Both the position numbers and the translations under genes were made by a program. 64,000 bases of DNA from Takakia lepidozioides (lineage: Eukaryota; Streptophyta; Takakiopsida; Takakiales; Takakiaceae): NCBI GenBank assembly GCA_030704615.1, contig CM060732.1, positions 32,965,053-33,029,052 of the forward strand. The letters are read 5' to 3'. The first letter of the stretch is position 1, and every line of letters starts with the position of its first letter. The notes under the pieces are model-generated. The model made no database searches. It worked only from the letters and a program-made list of their open reading frames with translations, and was not told the DNA's origin. Below, piece by piece: positions 12,831 through 25,500 of the stretch.

Positions 12831-15800
12831 ATGTCGAGGGAGCGAGATACACTTGCTCGATTCCATTCCAATGCAGGTACTCTTCCACTGACTGCCACTG
12901 CAGACGACGATGGGTTTGCAGTTGTTCATGAGGATGAGCTGGTTACAGTGTTCCCGCTGGAGTTGGGTTCTCTCCTTGTTCAAAAAGAGGTGTATGACGA
13001 GGATGGGAATTTGGATTCTGGGCACTTGGAGAAACCATTGGTTGGCAAGTGTGGAAGGAAGTGGAGAGTCCTTCTAGGCACATACCGTGTCCTTGGAAAA
13101 GAGAGAAGACAATCAGCAGGATCGGTCGTTACCCCTAGCACTGCAGCATCGGTCGTGCAACAGAAGGGCATAGTTCATGTGAAACAAGAGGTGAGTACAT
13201 CCACTACCTTCGTGACTCTTTCAGACTCGTCCTCGGAGGATGTTTATGAGATTCCTCCGCCAGTGCAGACTCCGTCATTGGATGATGACGAACTGCAAGA
13301 GATAACGAGTGTCATTCCAAAATTGAAAGCCCTCGCAGGTGTGCCTGGGTGCAAGAGCGAGCTGCGTTTTGTTGATTGGGAGTCCCTTCCTGTGCAACGG
13401 GTTCAATACGTGCCAGCACAGTTTGATGGGGACATCCTGTTTGAGCTCAACCCTCCCACCTCTTCCACTGGACTGGCTGGGCTTTTACAGGGCATGGACA
13501 AGAAACATGACGGACATCCTTGGTGCAGGACAAAAACGTCGAACATCCATAACGACATTGGCTTGAAATTTCAGAGGTTGGTCTGCGTTGGGCATTGTAA
13601 GTGCCAGAATATTTCTTGCCCTTGCCTGAGAAACAGCGCTCAACCAAACGAAAGTGAGTGGGAAGGTGTGCCCCTGAATCCTTTCACCCCAGGGCTTGCC
13701 CCTCCCAGGACCAATACTTTCGTGTGCAGGTTCTGCAAACTTTCCCCGTCCTGTGTTTCTGTGTGCCACGCTCGTATGTATCAGGTGGCACACCGATGCA
13801 AGACAATGACTCGTGCCTGCATTCATATGGGTGCACACGAGCATCCTGTGTCCAAAGGAAGTTGCAGGGATAGCGTGGACATCGCTAGAAATCTGCTGAA
13901 GCGGGAGTTCCACAATGCCCCTTGTGCAACACCTTCTGCTATAGCGCTTGCAGCTAGCAAGGCATTCCTGGAGAAACACATACTGGGTGAAGGGGATGCG
14001 ACACAACTTATGCTGGATGCAGATTTGCTTAATGCAGTCATGGACCATTTCTCCGTGTTGAGCTCTCCCAATATTCGAAACCAGGTGAATGCACTCAGAA
14101 TGGGCACAGGCACTGCTAGATTCATGGACAACATTATGGACCTGAAACGGAGGAGTCGCTATGAATTCATTCAAAACAGTATCTTCCCTGGCCAGGGCTC
14201 GTCCAAGGTGTATTTGTTCAAGATGTCCGCTGTGGGCGAAGGCAGTGGTGTGAGCATTGTCCGCCGTATGCAACCAGGAGGAGATTTGGCTAAATGTTGG
14301 TTAATGTTTGATCACTGCAAACGGGTGAAGGGTTGGACAACCATGGCGTGCCATGTGTATGATCCTGCGTACCAGCGTGTGCTCTCCATAGCAATTTGTG
14401 ATATGCAGTCGGAGGACACTGAATCCCAGATGCTCATGTGGAATTCGCTCTTGGCCGTCATGCAGCGCAATGGAATACAAAACACAAATTTTGCGGGCTT
14501 CATGGCTGATAGTGCACAGGCAAATTTCAATGCAGTGCGATGCGTGTTTGGTTCGGGGGATCCTAAGGTCCCAATGGAAAATAGGGAGCGCACATGCCTC
14601 TTCCATTGGACTCAATCTCTGGCACGTCATACAAAGCGCTGCATTCGCCCTGACCTGCAGTTGGAGCACAGAAGGCTCTCTCTCAAGTACAAGAATGCCA
14701 CCTCAATGGGAGAAGCTGAGAGCACTTACCAGGCAATCCGGGCTTGGTGGTTCTCCTCTGGTGCTGCAACAGGTACCCACGTAAAGGAATTGGAGGTCTG
14801 GTTGGTTTTCTGGCACTTCAGGTACAGACAGTGGGGAGCTTTCATGACGACGGTAAGCCTCTTCAATCCCAAAAACAGAAATTTTGCATCGTGCCTGTTC
14901 ATTTGGGGTTCTTCGATTGTCACTTGAAGAACCTCTACCATTTGTTTTCGTTCCTCACATATCCATGCAATGCCTCCTGCAGGACATGTCCTTGGAGGAC
15001 TTGGCCAACATGCCATCCTGTAATTTGGCGGAGACTATTCACAACGCCTGGATGCAGCAGTCTACCAAAGCAGGTCGTGACTTGTATGTGGCCACTGCTG
15101 ATGACATGGTGCGTACACTTACACAACAAACCAGGTACCGCAATTTTCTGATGGGACGGGGTGGAGGTAAGGGCCCTGATACGACTTTGTTGATGCTAAG
15201 GGCTGCGAGTAGGTCCGGAGTCCCGTCAAAGATGGCCAGAGCTCTAAACAGATGCACTGAAAGGTCCCCTCTACAATCCAGGATCCCCCATTTGGAAGGC
15301 GAGGAAAGATTTGGATCATGCAAAAGGAAATTGAACACTCTTCCAGGGTCAGATGGAGATTCCCATCGGCCAGACAGGGTCAATTTCTCTGTGCCAAAGG
15401 TGTCTCCACTGCAGACTGAGTCGTATGCCCGCCCCTTCCCAGGTGGGTCCTCCTCCAGTGGAGCAGGTGCAGAACATACAAGCACAGCAGCGGGAATCCC
15501 ATTGGAGGAGGCGGTGGCCATGGTGCAGGAATCCGATTGCATTGATAGTGAGTGGCATATAGAACACACCCCACCAGGATCTAGAGTGGCTTGCATGGCA
15601 ATTCGGACCCCCTCATTCAAGAAATGCAAATCAAAGATATGCAAAGGCTCCAGGGGGACTCCAGCTCCAACATTCACAGGGTTGTTCCGACCTTATCGTA
15701 GTGGGGAGTCAAAGGACCACAAATTTTGGTTCTGCCCAGACGATATGGCACAATGCGTGAAGGGAACAGTTCGTCCTTCGGTGATAATGAAACCCCCTCC

Positions 15801-16395
15801 CCCCGCAATTTGGCCTGTGCAAATTGGGACGTCGCTGTCATCAACCGAGATAAGCATGTTGGAGGAGGGAGGGTTCTGTCTTGCACGGTCCCGGGTGGTG
15901 CCCTCATGCACTGTCGGCACAGATGTGCCACATGCTCCGGCAATGCCGCCACCCGGTGCCGACTCCCACCCAACAAAAAGAGATGGAAAAACAGTGCGCC
16001 GTTTCGCTTCGGGTGCAGATCACGAATGCAAGATGGAATCTGCTAGAATTTTGCAGGCTCGGGTGTCTCGTTTCACCAAAGTCCCTTCTCCGGGGTATGG
16101 ACGGATTTACACAGTGCTGTCAATTGGGTCAGTTCTTCATGACAAAGAATATCAGGTTACCGTCGGGAATTTCCCTTCGTGCACTTGTCCGGACTTTGTA
16201 ACGATGCGTGAGGGCGCTCTCGGCATGAGAGGGAAGTCGGTCCCCTGCAAGCATCAATATTACATATATTTTGTGATTATGTGTTGCGACGGTAAGAGAG
16301 ACCAATTCATCCACCAAGCCACACTAGGCTATGGAGAAGTGAACACCCTTCTACAGCGGGACACCTCGCGTGGAGCTCCGCCAACTTCTCTTTGA
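12831..16395 (+). CDS. Gene A1: DDE-type transposase with cysteine clusters and SWIM zinc finger
   Basis: Two exons, 12831-14852 and 14983-16395 (donor GTAAGC, acceptor CTGCAG), give about 1,144 residues with no internal stop. The ATG at 12831 follows a few codons of upstream open frame; it is the first in-frame ATG. Order: acidic N-terminus; the block GMDKKHDGHPWC with clustered cysteines; candidate catalytic Asp in CHVYDPAYQRVLSIAICD; second Asp in GFMADSAQANF, followed by a C-x3-H near RTCLFHW; candidate Glu in MPSCNLAETIHNAW at the start of exon 2; a second Cys cluster; and a C-terminal SWIM finger, CTCPDF ... PCKH (CxC...CxH). The D-D-E plus SWIM layout fits Mutator-like or KDZ-type transposases; I cannot choose between them. 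It is the most intact A copy and lies head-to-head with B1. Confidence 0.8.
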
Positions 16396-16540
16396 ACACA
16401 TACGAGCCATGCCCGCTTCCCATGCTGGTTTGCAGGTTGCCGTGTGAAGACTTTGCATTTATGACAAACATATGGATTTTGTTTACGGAACCAGGGCAAA
16501 TGCACATGCAATTCATTGTAAGCGTCTATCTGTGAATTGA

Positions 16541-16546
16541 AATAAA
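16541..16546 (+). terminator. Poly(A) signal of A1
   Basis: AATAAA about 146 bases after the A1 stop codon. Confidence 0.6.
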
Positions 16547-16913
16547 CTGTGACAATCATTCTGAGCTCAAATCTGCCATGTTTTCATATTTCTGTTTTTG
16601 AGCGGGCATTGCAGACATGGTGTGTGTTGGCCCCCTTTGTTTTGACCACGGTAATAGGCCCTCTTCCTGCAATCCTCGCCTATAGGACCTTCTTCTCCAG
16701 CAAATTCGTGCCGCTCACGCTTCCCTGAAGCATGAGCTCAGCTCACGTTTTGTAGCTTGACCGTGAGCTCAGCTCCCAGGCTCACGGGGCTAGGCTCACG
16801 CCGTAGCTACGCTCGTTACAATGTCTGCATAGTCGTCGACCCTGCACTCCCTCGTGTTTCAAGTGATTCAGCAATTGGGTGATTCCTATGTAGGTTTGTA
16901 TCATTCCCTAGCA
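16547..16913. other. Junction between the two convergent transposon copies
   Basis: Between the A1 3' end and the A2 3' end. At 16712-16805 it contains clustered short direct and inverted copies of GCTCACG, CGTGAGC and GAGCTCAGCTC. One or both element termini should lie here. I could not identify a terminal inverted repeat or a target-site duplication by eye. Confidence 0.4.
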
Positions 16914-19900
16914 TTACCAGGTCTGAGCCCTATCACACTCTGCATACCTTACGTCCACGGAGCTCTGAATAGTGCAAGCCATCCCAAGAGCATTGGCAAT
17001 CCGAGTCTCATTCAACTTGTTGGGAGGGTGTCGTATCTTCACTCTTCCGAATCGCATTGTGGGATGTGCAGAATTGTCCAATCCGTCTCTACTGGACCGA
17101 ACAGTCTGCAATGGCTGGGTCTGAGGAACCGGAAATGCGTGGGCCGGGATGTCTGTGCGTTGCACCATTCGAAATCCTGCTGCAGGTAGAGCATCCGCCT
17201 CATTCTGAGAGAGGCTGCAACCCGGTGCAACAGGCCAGACGCCCGGAGGCTCCGACATTCCCTGAATCCCGTACTTGGGCTTGCCAAATACACAGGTCAT
17301 TATGTCGTGCCAACAGAACCAAAATGTCTGCGTTGTGGCGTGAGCAAATGTGGGAGTCAAAAATCTGCCGCTGAAACAAGGTGCAGGTACAGCACCGTGT
17401 GGGTTCCTCCGAATTATCTCACCACAGCGTGCTCTCGTATCCACCCGGATGGCGCAACACTTCCCTCGAAATGCCGGCAATGTCCTCGCAATTCTCCATT
17501 GTGACTCCGACACTCTTGTCTCCACAATGGGAATGTTGTATTGCTTTACTACAGATGGCTCGTTATGTTGCCGGGGCACGCGCCCTGTGCTCAAAGGAGA
17601 TGACGATCTTGAACGTGCAGGACTTCCGGTGCTCGACGAGACCTCCTCGGACAACATCACCGGACCACGAGGGAGCGTGCGAATATTCTTGTCAGCTCGC
17701 CATGAATCCTCTTCTCCGCCAGGTGCCTCGTCAAGTCTTCGTCTCACGGGACGGGTATGAACATCTCCTTCCAAATGTTGGCCTCTTCGCAGCAATGGCG
17801 TGTCCTGAAGGCCCTCTCGCAAGGCCGCCGCCCACTTCCGAGGATTCTTCGATCTGGAGGCAGTCCGCATCAGCATTTCTTGCCTGTCCGGCCCCAAGCC
17901 CCACTGTTTCCCTTTCAAGAACTCGTTGTACCTGCATTGCTGCATAATTGACCTCACAATGTCCTCCGTTGTGGCAGTGAGGATGTCCACCAGATGCGCC
18001 GCAGAGGAGGCACGCCAGGAAGAGTGCACTGATTCTGCCATGTTTGTCGTGGGCATGTCGGTGTCGGAGTCGAGACACATTTCCTGCACAAGCACATGTT
18101 GAGGTTACAAGCAAGTTACAAATATGGCCAAGAATAATATCCAACGGGACGCAAATTCGTGCAACTCACCTCCCGCATATAGTCGCCGAACTGGAGGAAA
18201 CGATAATGCCACCATGCTAGCCAACTGACCATTGCTCCTTTGTCTGATTTCCTTACAGCACCTGACGATGTCCACCAAGCCCGTATGCATGCAAACTGTG
18301 TCTCTGCATCATCCAAGGTGGGAGCGCGCTTCCACGCAAGGCACATGGAACGGTGCTCCTCTCTGAAATCTGGCGCCACGAGCCTGGTTGTGTACTGCGA
18401 AAGGCTCTGCAGAAAATGGAACCCACAAGATCTCTCGTTGCCTTCCATGGGAACATTGGGGTCTTGCCCGTACACCCTTTGGATGGCAGCCCAATTTGCT
18501 TGTGCGTTGTCCGCCATGAAACCACGGAAATTGGGAGGGGGCAATCCCGCCTTGGCCATCTGTTTGTTTATTCCCTGCCAAAGAAGCATCTCCGATTGTG
18601 TGTCCTCTCCTTTCATCTCACAAATAGCAATTGTCATTAGCATCCTGCAGTGGGTGTCGTAGACATGTGCACCCATTGTCACCCACTGGTGATTTGTAAT
18701 TCGCTTGATATGGTCGAACATGACCCAACTGTTTGACAAGTTCCCACTCGTCATCCTGTCGACCAGTTTGACGCCACTGCCAGGTCCACATGTGGACATT
18801 TTGAATACGAAACAACGATCTGCCTCAGTCCCTTGTCCTGGAAACCTACTTCCATGAATGTAGTCATATCCACATCGTCGCTTCACCTCCAGAATGGAGT
18901 GCATATCCGAGCCACGCCCGATTTTCTGTTTGCATGAGACAATGTGGTTTCGGACATTCGGTGAACATACGTGGGACACCGACTCCAGCAATGCCTCCAT
19001 TTCCTTCTCGTCGAGAGGAACTCTATCGGAGCCGTCTTCCGACATAATTCTGGCCAATGCCATCTTATGGGCGGCTTGGAGCTGTATCTGTTTGGGTTTG
19101 GCACCCGGTCTCAACTTAACCTCCTCCTGAACGAGCTGCTCTGCTTCATGGGCAGCCTCCCGCGAGTTCCCCCTCGCCAATTTGTGACAATGGGAACCAA
19201 CGTGTATGCAAGCTCGGGTGAGGTCAGGGAAACGGTGCAACACATAGAACTGCTTGGCATTACAAACAGACATGCAGTGTGGTGGTTCTTTGCAATGCGC
19301 ACACTTAAATGTGGAGTTCGGAACCTTCTCCTGAGCTCGAAATGGTTGGTGAGCTGTGCCTGTCCAATCGGTCTCGTTCCTGTGACCTCTGGATTTAAAG
19401 TGGAAGCAAGTTGGGGAGAAACACCGCAACGCGCCCGCACAAACAACGTAGCGCACCCGCACACCATCGAGCATCTTCATGCTGGTGGTTTTGGTAACGC
19501 ACCAAGGATGACCGTCATGTTTTCTATCCATATCTGTCAACATTCCGGACGTCCTCGAGTAGTCCGCCCGAGGAGGGAACTCAAAGAAGATATTACCGTC
19601 GACGTTGGCGGGAAGGCATGTAACCGATTTAATTGCGAACTTGCTGTAGTCCAGCCCGGCCAGCTCCGACCGGTGTCCCTCCAGGTGAAGCCCTCGCAGA
19701 ATTTCTAGAATAGATCGAACTGCGGTGCTCGTGCTGGGAATATGACTCCCTCCTCCACTGACATCCATTGAGGACTTGCCTGATCTCCAGGACGACCTCG
19801 GAACTTCCATGACCTCGTCTGAGTCGGACAGGTTGTGAACAACCCGGTTCTCGCTCGTCTTCATGGATGGGTTCAGCTCTGGATTTACTTCGTTGCGGAC

Positions 19901-20257
19901 TTCTCTCTTTGAGGTACCCACTCTCTGATTCGCGGATTGTTTCGTGGAAGGCGCCAGGATAGACGGTGCATTTGGCGGGCAAATGAAGTCCCCAACAGCC
20001 CTGTATATGACGCTGTCCGATGGTGGAACTCGCCATTCCCTGCCATCGCCGAAATCATCGTGGAGCACAACAATACTCTCGACAACAAGGCCGTTTGAGT
20101 CCTTCCTTTCCTCCTCCAAAAAAACCGACCCCGGTTTCAGGTGGTATCGAACGCACAGATATTTCTCCATCACCCGGCAGGTGTCCCCTCTGCACGGAAA
20201 TGAAGCTCTATGCTCGTGAGGAGGGCAGTACACTGTAGCGCTCGGGTTTTCCGCCAT
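16914..20257 (-). CDS. Gene A2: DDE-type transposase, lacks SWIM end
   Basis: Paralogue of A1 and closer to A3. Exon 1 is 20257-18170 (start MAENPSATVY; donor GTGAGT) and exon 2 starts at 18083 (acceptor TGTGCAG). An in-frame upstream ATG at 20389 exists, but the 20257 start matches the start of A3. Both exons are open, together more than 1,050 residues. Visible blocks: MDRKHDGHPWC with the cysteine cluster (CAGALRCFSPTC, KCAHCKEPPHCMSVC), candidate Asp in GAHVYDTHCRMLMTIAICEM, second Asp in GFMADNAQANW, and candidate Glu in TTNMAESVHSSW. The frame ends at 16914 in VDVRYAECDRAQTW. A donor-like GTATGC lies just before this end, but no downstream SWIM exon is visible before A1, so the 3' end is probably deleted. 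Divergent from B2 across palindrome array 2. Confidence 0.75.
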
Positions 20258-20519
20258 GGGAGATGTGCACACAAGACTGCCAGGATGGCGTGCGGGGAAG
20301 CTCCCTGGTAGAAGGGGGTGCAGCGATGGGAATGAATGCGATGCCGATTTGTCCGAGCGACGAAGCCTGATCCAAATCCAGGGAGCCAACTATCTCAAAA
20401 ATCCACAGTCAGAGTGTTAATGAACATTGTCTCCGGAATGCGGCCCCTCGTCTTTGCGCAATAACTGCCAACGGTATGCAGTCAGAAAGTGGGGGGCCGT
20501 CCGGATGATGACGGCTGAA

Positions 20520-22380
20520 GGGGAGAAGCCGGCACCGTGCCCTCACATTACTACCCCCGAATGGAAATTCGGCACCCAATATCCAACAGAGGAAGCCCGG
20601 ATGAAGTCGCCTCGGGCGCAGAGGCCGGAGTGTGTGCGACAGAGAACATCCCCTGGATGGAGATTCGGCGCCGAATTTCCATCCGGGCCCCCCAAAGGGA
20701 GTCGTGTCGGGGGGTCAGGCCGAAAACTAGACTGCATAAAAACATCCCCAGATGGAAAAACGGCGCCGAATTTCCATCCGGGGCGGTTCGGATGCAGTCG
20801 GGGAGGGGGGAGTGGCCTGCACTTGGCCGTCACATTTCAACCCCCGGACGGAAATTCGGCACTGAATATCGAACAGGGGACGCCCGGATGAAGTCGCCTC
20901 GGGCGCAGAGGCCGGCGAGTGTGCGACAGAGAACATCCCCTGGATGGAGATTCGGCGCCGAATTTCCATCCGGGCCCCCCCAAAGGAAGTCTTGTCGGGG
21001 GGTCAGACCGAAAACTGGCCGACATAAAAACCTCCACAGATGGGAAAACGGCGCCGAATTTCAATTCGGGGCCGTTCCAATGCAGTTGGGGAGAAGGGAG
21101 AGGTCGGCACGTGGCCGTCATATTTCAACCCCCGGGACGGAAATTCGGCACCGAATATCCAACAGAGCGGCAAAGAGGCGGCACCTCTCCGACAGAGACC
21201 ATCACCCGGATGGAAATTCGGCGCCGAATTTCCATCCAGCAGGTAAGTGGAATCTCGGATGGATGGAGATTCGGCGCCGAATTTGCATCCTGCAGGTAAT
21301 TCGAATACCGAATGAATGGAAATTCGGCGCCGAATTTCCATCCAGCAGGTAAGTGGAATCCCGGATGGATGGAGATTCGACGCCGAATTTCCATCCAGCA
21401 GGTAAGTGGAATCCCGGATGGATGGAGATTCGGCGCCGAATTTCCATCCAGCAGGTAAGTGGAATCCCGGATGGATGGAGATTCGGCGCCGAATTTGCAT
21501 CCTGCAGGTAATTCGAATACCGAATGAATGGAAATTCGGCGCCGAATTTCCATCCAGCAGGTAAGTCGGATCGGTGCCGTATGGATATTCGGCGCCGAAT
21601 TTCAATTCGCCATGTATTTCTGAGCCAGGAATTACCTTTGTGCAGGTAATTCCCATATAAGAATTACCTTCGTGCAGGTAATTCCCAGATGAGAATTACC
21701 TTCCTGCAGGTAATTCCAATCGATTCCTCGTCCAGAATTACCTGCACGGAGGTAATTCTCATCTGGGAATTACCTGCACGAAGGTAATTCCACGCTCAGA
21801 AATACATGGCGAATGGAAATTCGGCGCCGAATATCCATACGGCACCGATTCGAATTACCTGCAGGATGGAAATTCGGCGCCGAATTACCTGCTTGAGGGA
21901 AATTTGGCGCACCGCCCTACCTGCGCGGATGGAAATTCGGCGCCGGATTTCCATCCGCGCGCTTCCGAATTACCTGCATGAGGGAAATTTCGACCGCCGC
22001 CCTACCTCCGCGGATGGAAATTCGGCGCCGGATTTCCATCCGCGCGCTTCCGAATTACCTGCATGAGGGAAATTTCCACCGCCGCCCTACCTCCGCGGAT
22101 GGAAATTCGGCGCCGGATTTCCATCCGCGCGCTTCCGAATTACCTGCATGAGGGAAATTTCCACCGCCGCCCTACCTCCGCGGATGGAAATTCGGCGCCG
22201 GATTTCCATCCGCGCGCTTCCGAATTACCTGCATGAGGGAAATTTCCACCGCCGCCCTTCCTCCGCGGATGGAAATTCGGCGCCGGATATCCATCCTGCT
22301 GCGCTCCGAATTACCTGCAGGATGGAAATCCGGCGCCGGAATTCCATCGTGCAGCGCTCCGAATTACCTCTACGTTGGAA
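20520..22380. repeat. Palindrome array 2 between A2 and B2
   Basis: Fills the divergent A2-B2 gap. The dominant motif is a perfect palindrome made of GATGGAAATTCGGC and GCCGAATTTCCATC, centred on GGCGCC. It appears in three settings: about 290-bp units (20.52-21.2 kb, a little over two copies), roughly 60-bp units (21.2-21.6 kb), and roughly 80-bp units (21.9-22.35 kb, five copies) joined to GAATTACCTGCATGAGGGAA. Variants end in GCCGGATTTCC. A second palindrome family is built on GAATTACCTGCAGGTAATTC. Frames across the array are translations of the repeat. Confidence 0.95.
21570..21850. repeat. Large inverted repeat inside array 2
   Basis: The left arm contains GGTGCCGTATGGATATTCGG and, further in, CCATGTATTTCTGAG. 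The right arm contains their complements, CTCAGAAATACATGG and CCGAATATCCATACGGCACC, in mirrored order. The centre, near 21.72 kb, is made of GAATTACC/GGTAATTC repeats. About 280 bp could fold into one long hairpin. Confidence 0.85.
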
Positions 22381-22598
22381 ATTCCGGGACTGTTTACGTC
22401 GATTTTCATCCGACATGGAGGGCTTCATCCGACATTTAATTGCGCAGTTGGGCAATAAATGTCGGCGGCCGTCGGTTATTATTCGGGCTGGCGACGCATG
22501 GCTTCCTGGACACGTACCCTAAATCTCATGCTAAACTTGGCTTAACATGGTATTCCAGGCATGTACCCCAAAAAAGGAGATCTTTTTGGCTGGGACTT

Positions 22599-25500
22599 AT
22601 GCCGCCTGAAGGGCGTGGCTCTCCTGAGAGAGACCTCACATCCAGACCGCGGCGGAAGTTGAAAGCTCTGTACTACGGACGACGGCCAATCTCTCGCATG
22701 GCCAAACTGAAGCTCCAGCAGGAGATTCCAGTGTCTTGCTCACAACCTGCGCCAACTGAAGCCGAGTACTCTCAGGCAAGCCACTTCTGCTTTCGGTTTG
22801 TTCGATTTATTTTTTGCTTTCGCTTTGTTACCTCGCTTTGTTTTTGCATCTTCATCTTGGCTTTGCTGTATGAGTGAACTTTAGATAGTTGAGTGAACCT
22901 TAGATTGTTTGCAATGCGTGTGCAAATCCGGCAGCTCTGGAGAAGGCTGATTGTGCATGTCATTCTTAGGCAATGGTTGCATTTGTTTTCATTGTTGTTG
23001 CATGGCTCTCCATACTTCCTAAACTTGTTATGTTTTCATTTTTGCTACATGATTGTTGCTATGGTGGTTGCGCTGCTCGTTGCGATGCTGCTTTTTGCAC
23101 CAATGTTGGTTTTCACGATTTTTGTCAATGACAGAGTGACGACGAGCCCGGCACGCTGGTGGTATCATCGACAGCTCCAACTCATTGCATGTTTGAATCG
23201 CCCAACTTGGGGCAAGAGGGCAAACTTAAACCTTTTGTTGGTGGACGGGAGGACTTGCAACGACAGTACGACAGAGTAGGCATTGGGGAGGTTGGTGCAG
23301 GCGGCATGGCAGGTGAAGGGCGTGAGGACATGAGGACAGCAGATCCGGCAATGGAGGTTGTTCATGCACATGCAGTAGGGCCCGCCCACGCAAAGAAAAA
23401 GAAGAAAGCTAAGCACATGCAATCCCCGGCGAGAGAGCAGTCACGGGCTGCGGAGGGGGGAGTGAGCAGTGCGCGCGAGGGTGTCAGTTCGCCTCAATCA
23501 AAGGTGGTCGTCCTGGAGGGCTCCCCTGCTGCTAGCCCTAGTAAGAAACAGAAAGCCCGTGAGAGGGCAAAAGAGAGGGCAAAAGAACAGACGAGACAGA
23601 ATGCTAGCCAGGAGGAAAGACAAAAGACAGCTGAAGAGGCCAGGGGTGCCCAAATGACAGATGCCAATGTAAGCGAGGGACCCACAGAGACGGTGGATCC
23701 CTACAAGACACCACAGAGAGGCAGTAGCACACCGGTTAGACCATCGCGGGCAAGAGCAGCCCCCGCAATTACCCATACGGTGGAGAGTGGAGGAGAGGAA
23801 AGAACACCTGAAAGAGCACGGATTGTGCAAGTTCGAGGTGAAGCCAGGGAGAGGGCAGTAGAGACGACGAGAGTGCTTGAGGTGGTTTCGCAGGTGGCTG
23901 ACCCTGTTGAGGAGGACGACATGGAGGTTTCTGACCAGGATGACATCCTCCCGGACATCCCCAGGCCCCAAACCCGGAGCATACAGGCTGGATTTGGCGG
24001 TCCTGGTGGGCTGCCGGAAAACCCCTCTGCAGCAGACGTCATGTCTGAGGCGGATATGAAGTTGGCCGCTGCCAAGATGTTGGAGGCAACCCACAGCAAC
24101 ATTGGCAGGGTGCTGGGGGGCATGGTGTACCCGGCCAAGCTTCGAATTCCCCTTTGCCGCTTGGTGTCATTGCAGGTGGTGAGACCTGCCCTCCCAGGCG
24201 ATATCGACAAGCTGAAATTCTCTTTCCGGGATGGATATCGAATGGGGTCTGCCGCCTTTTACGTTTCCATTGAGAACGACCACGGAGCTTCCCGTGCCCA
24301 CACTTCCGATGAGGTGGACAAATGGGGTCCCCATTGGCAAACGCGAAATGAGGAGTTCGAGAGATCGATTGCTAGTGATCCTCTTTTCCAGCACATGTCC
24401 GGTAAGATGTTCTACGTGTGGGACGGCAATCATCGCCTCCTGGCATGGATGGAGCACATTGCCCAAGCCCACCCCAACGATCTCGATTGGCATTTCGCCG
24501 TCGATTGTGTTGTGCTGAAGGTTGCGGGGCCCAAAGATCGCAGTCTTCCAAAGCTGCAATGGCCGACATCAACTCGTAAGCTATAACCCCTCTCGCTTTT
24601 GGACTTTGAATTTGGAAGTCATTTCATTGCGAATCCTCATATATGATGAAAATTCCCATTTCAGTATTGTTTGATGGAAATGTGGCACTGCAGGGTGACT
24701 GAGAATGCCTTCATTGCCACCAACTTGTCCCATATGCTCTTCCGAGTGAAGGATGTCGGGAAGCAGGGGGTGCAAGAGTTTGCCAATTCCCTCAGTGCCG
24801 ACCTCCTGCGCAAGTCGGAGGCAAAGGCAGACAGAACCTGGTATAGGCTGAGCGTCACGCCATGGTGGACTACATATTTCGGGTAAAGCTCCTGACAGTT
24901 TTGTTGAGCTAATCTGTCTCTCCTCCCCCAATAGAAGAAATTGTGTTGAGCAGGATCTCTAATCTTATGTGCGCATTCTTGACAGACGAAAATACAGCAG
25001 GATTTGGCACATGCGCGGAGGTTCTACATGGAGTCAGAGGAGAAGAGTCCAACCCTCCCGGAACTCGAATCGTATGTCAAAGCTGCGGAGGTGAGGGCCC
25101 GCATAAAGTACAAGTCGCGGATGGTAAAGTACGTGGCCATAGCTGATCCCGCCCTTGGTGCCGACTTTCTGGTGGAGGTGGGGAAGCACTACTCTCGCGC
25201 TCTGAAGCCCACGATGACATTGGAGAAGCTCCATCGTCTAGCCACATCCTGTGTGGATGCAACAGAAAAGGTGATACATTCTTAACCAAATTGTGGTGGC
25301 AACAACTCCTTTTTGTGGTGTTTGGCGCTTACGAATATGCTGGGTGGTTGGACAGACCCGGTGGCTCCAAATCTGGAATGGTTCCCAAAGTACCAGGGAC
25401 ATGTGGAGCTTCCCCAAACCGGACAAACTCTCTGACCCCACATTCGACATGTGGATGAACCGCATGACATGGTGGTTTCAGGTACTTCCCCACGCTTCGT

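Noticed and set aside
13485-14273. 262-codon minus-strand frame
   Set aside because: Antisense shadow of A1, which has domain support on the plus strand.
20537-22520. Long open frames across array 2 on both strands (up to 271 codons)
   Set aside because: They are translations of the palindromic repeats (recurring RRRISI-type peptides in several frames), not genes.
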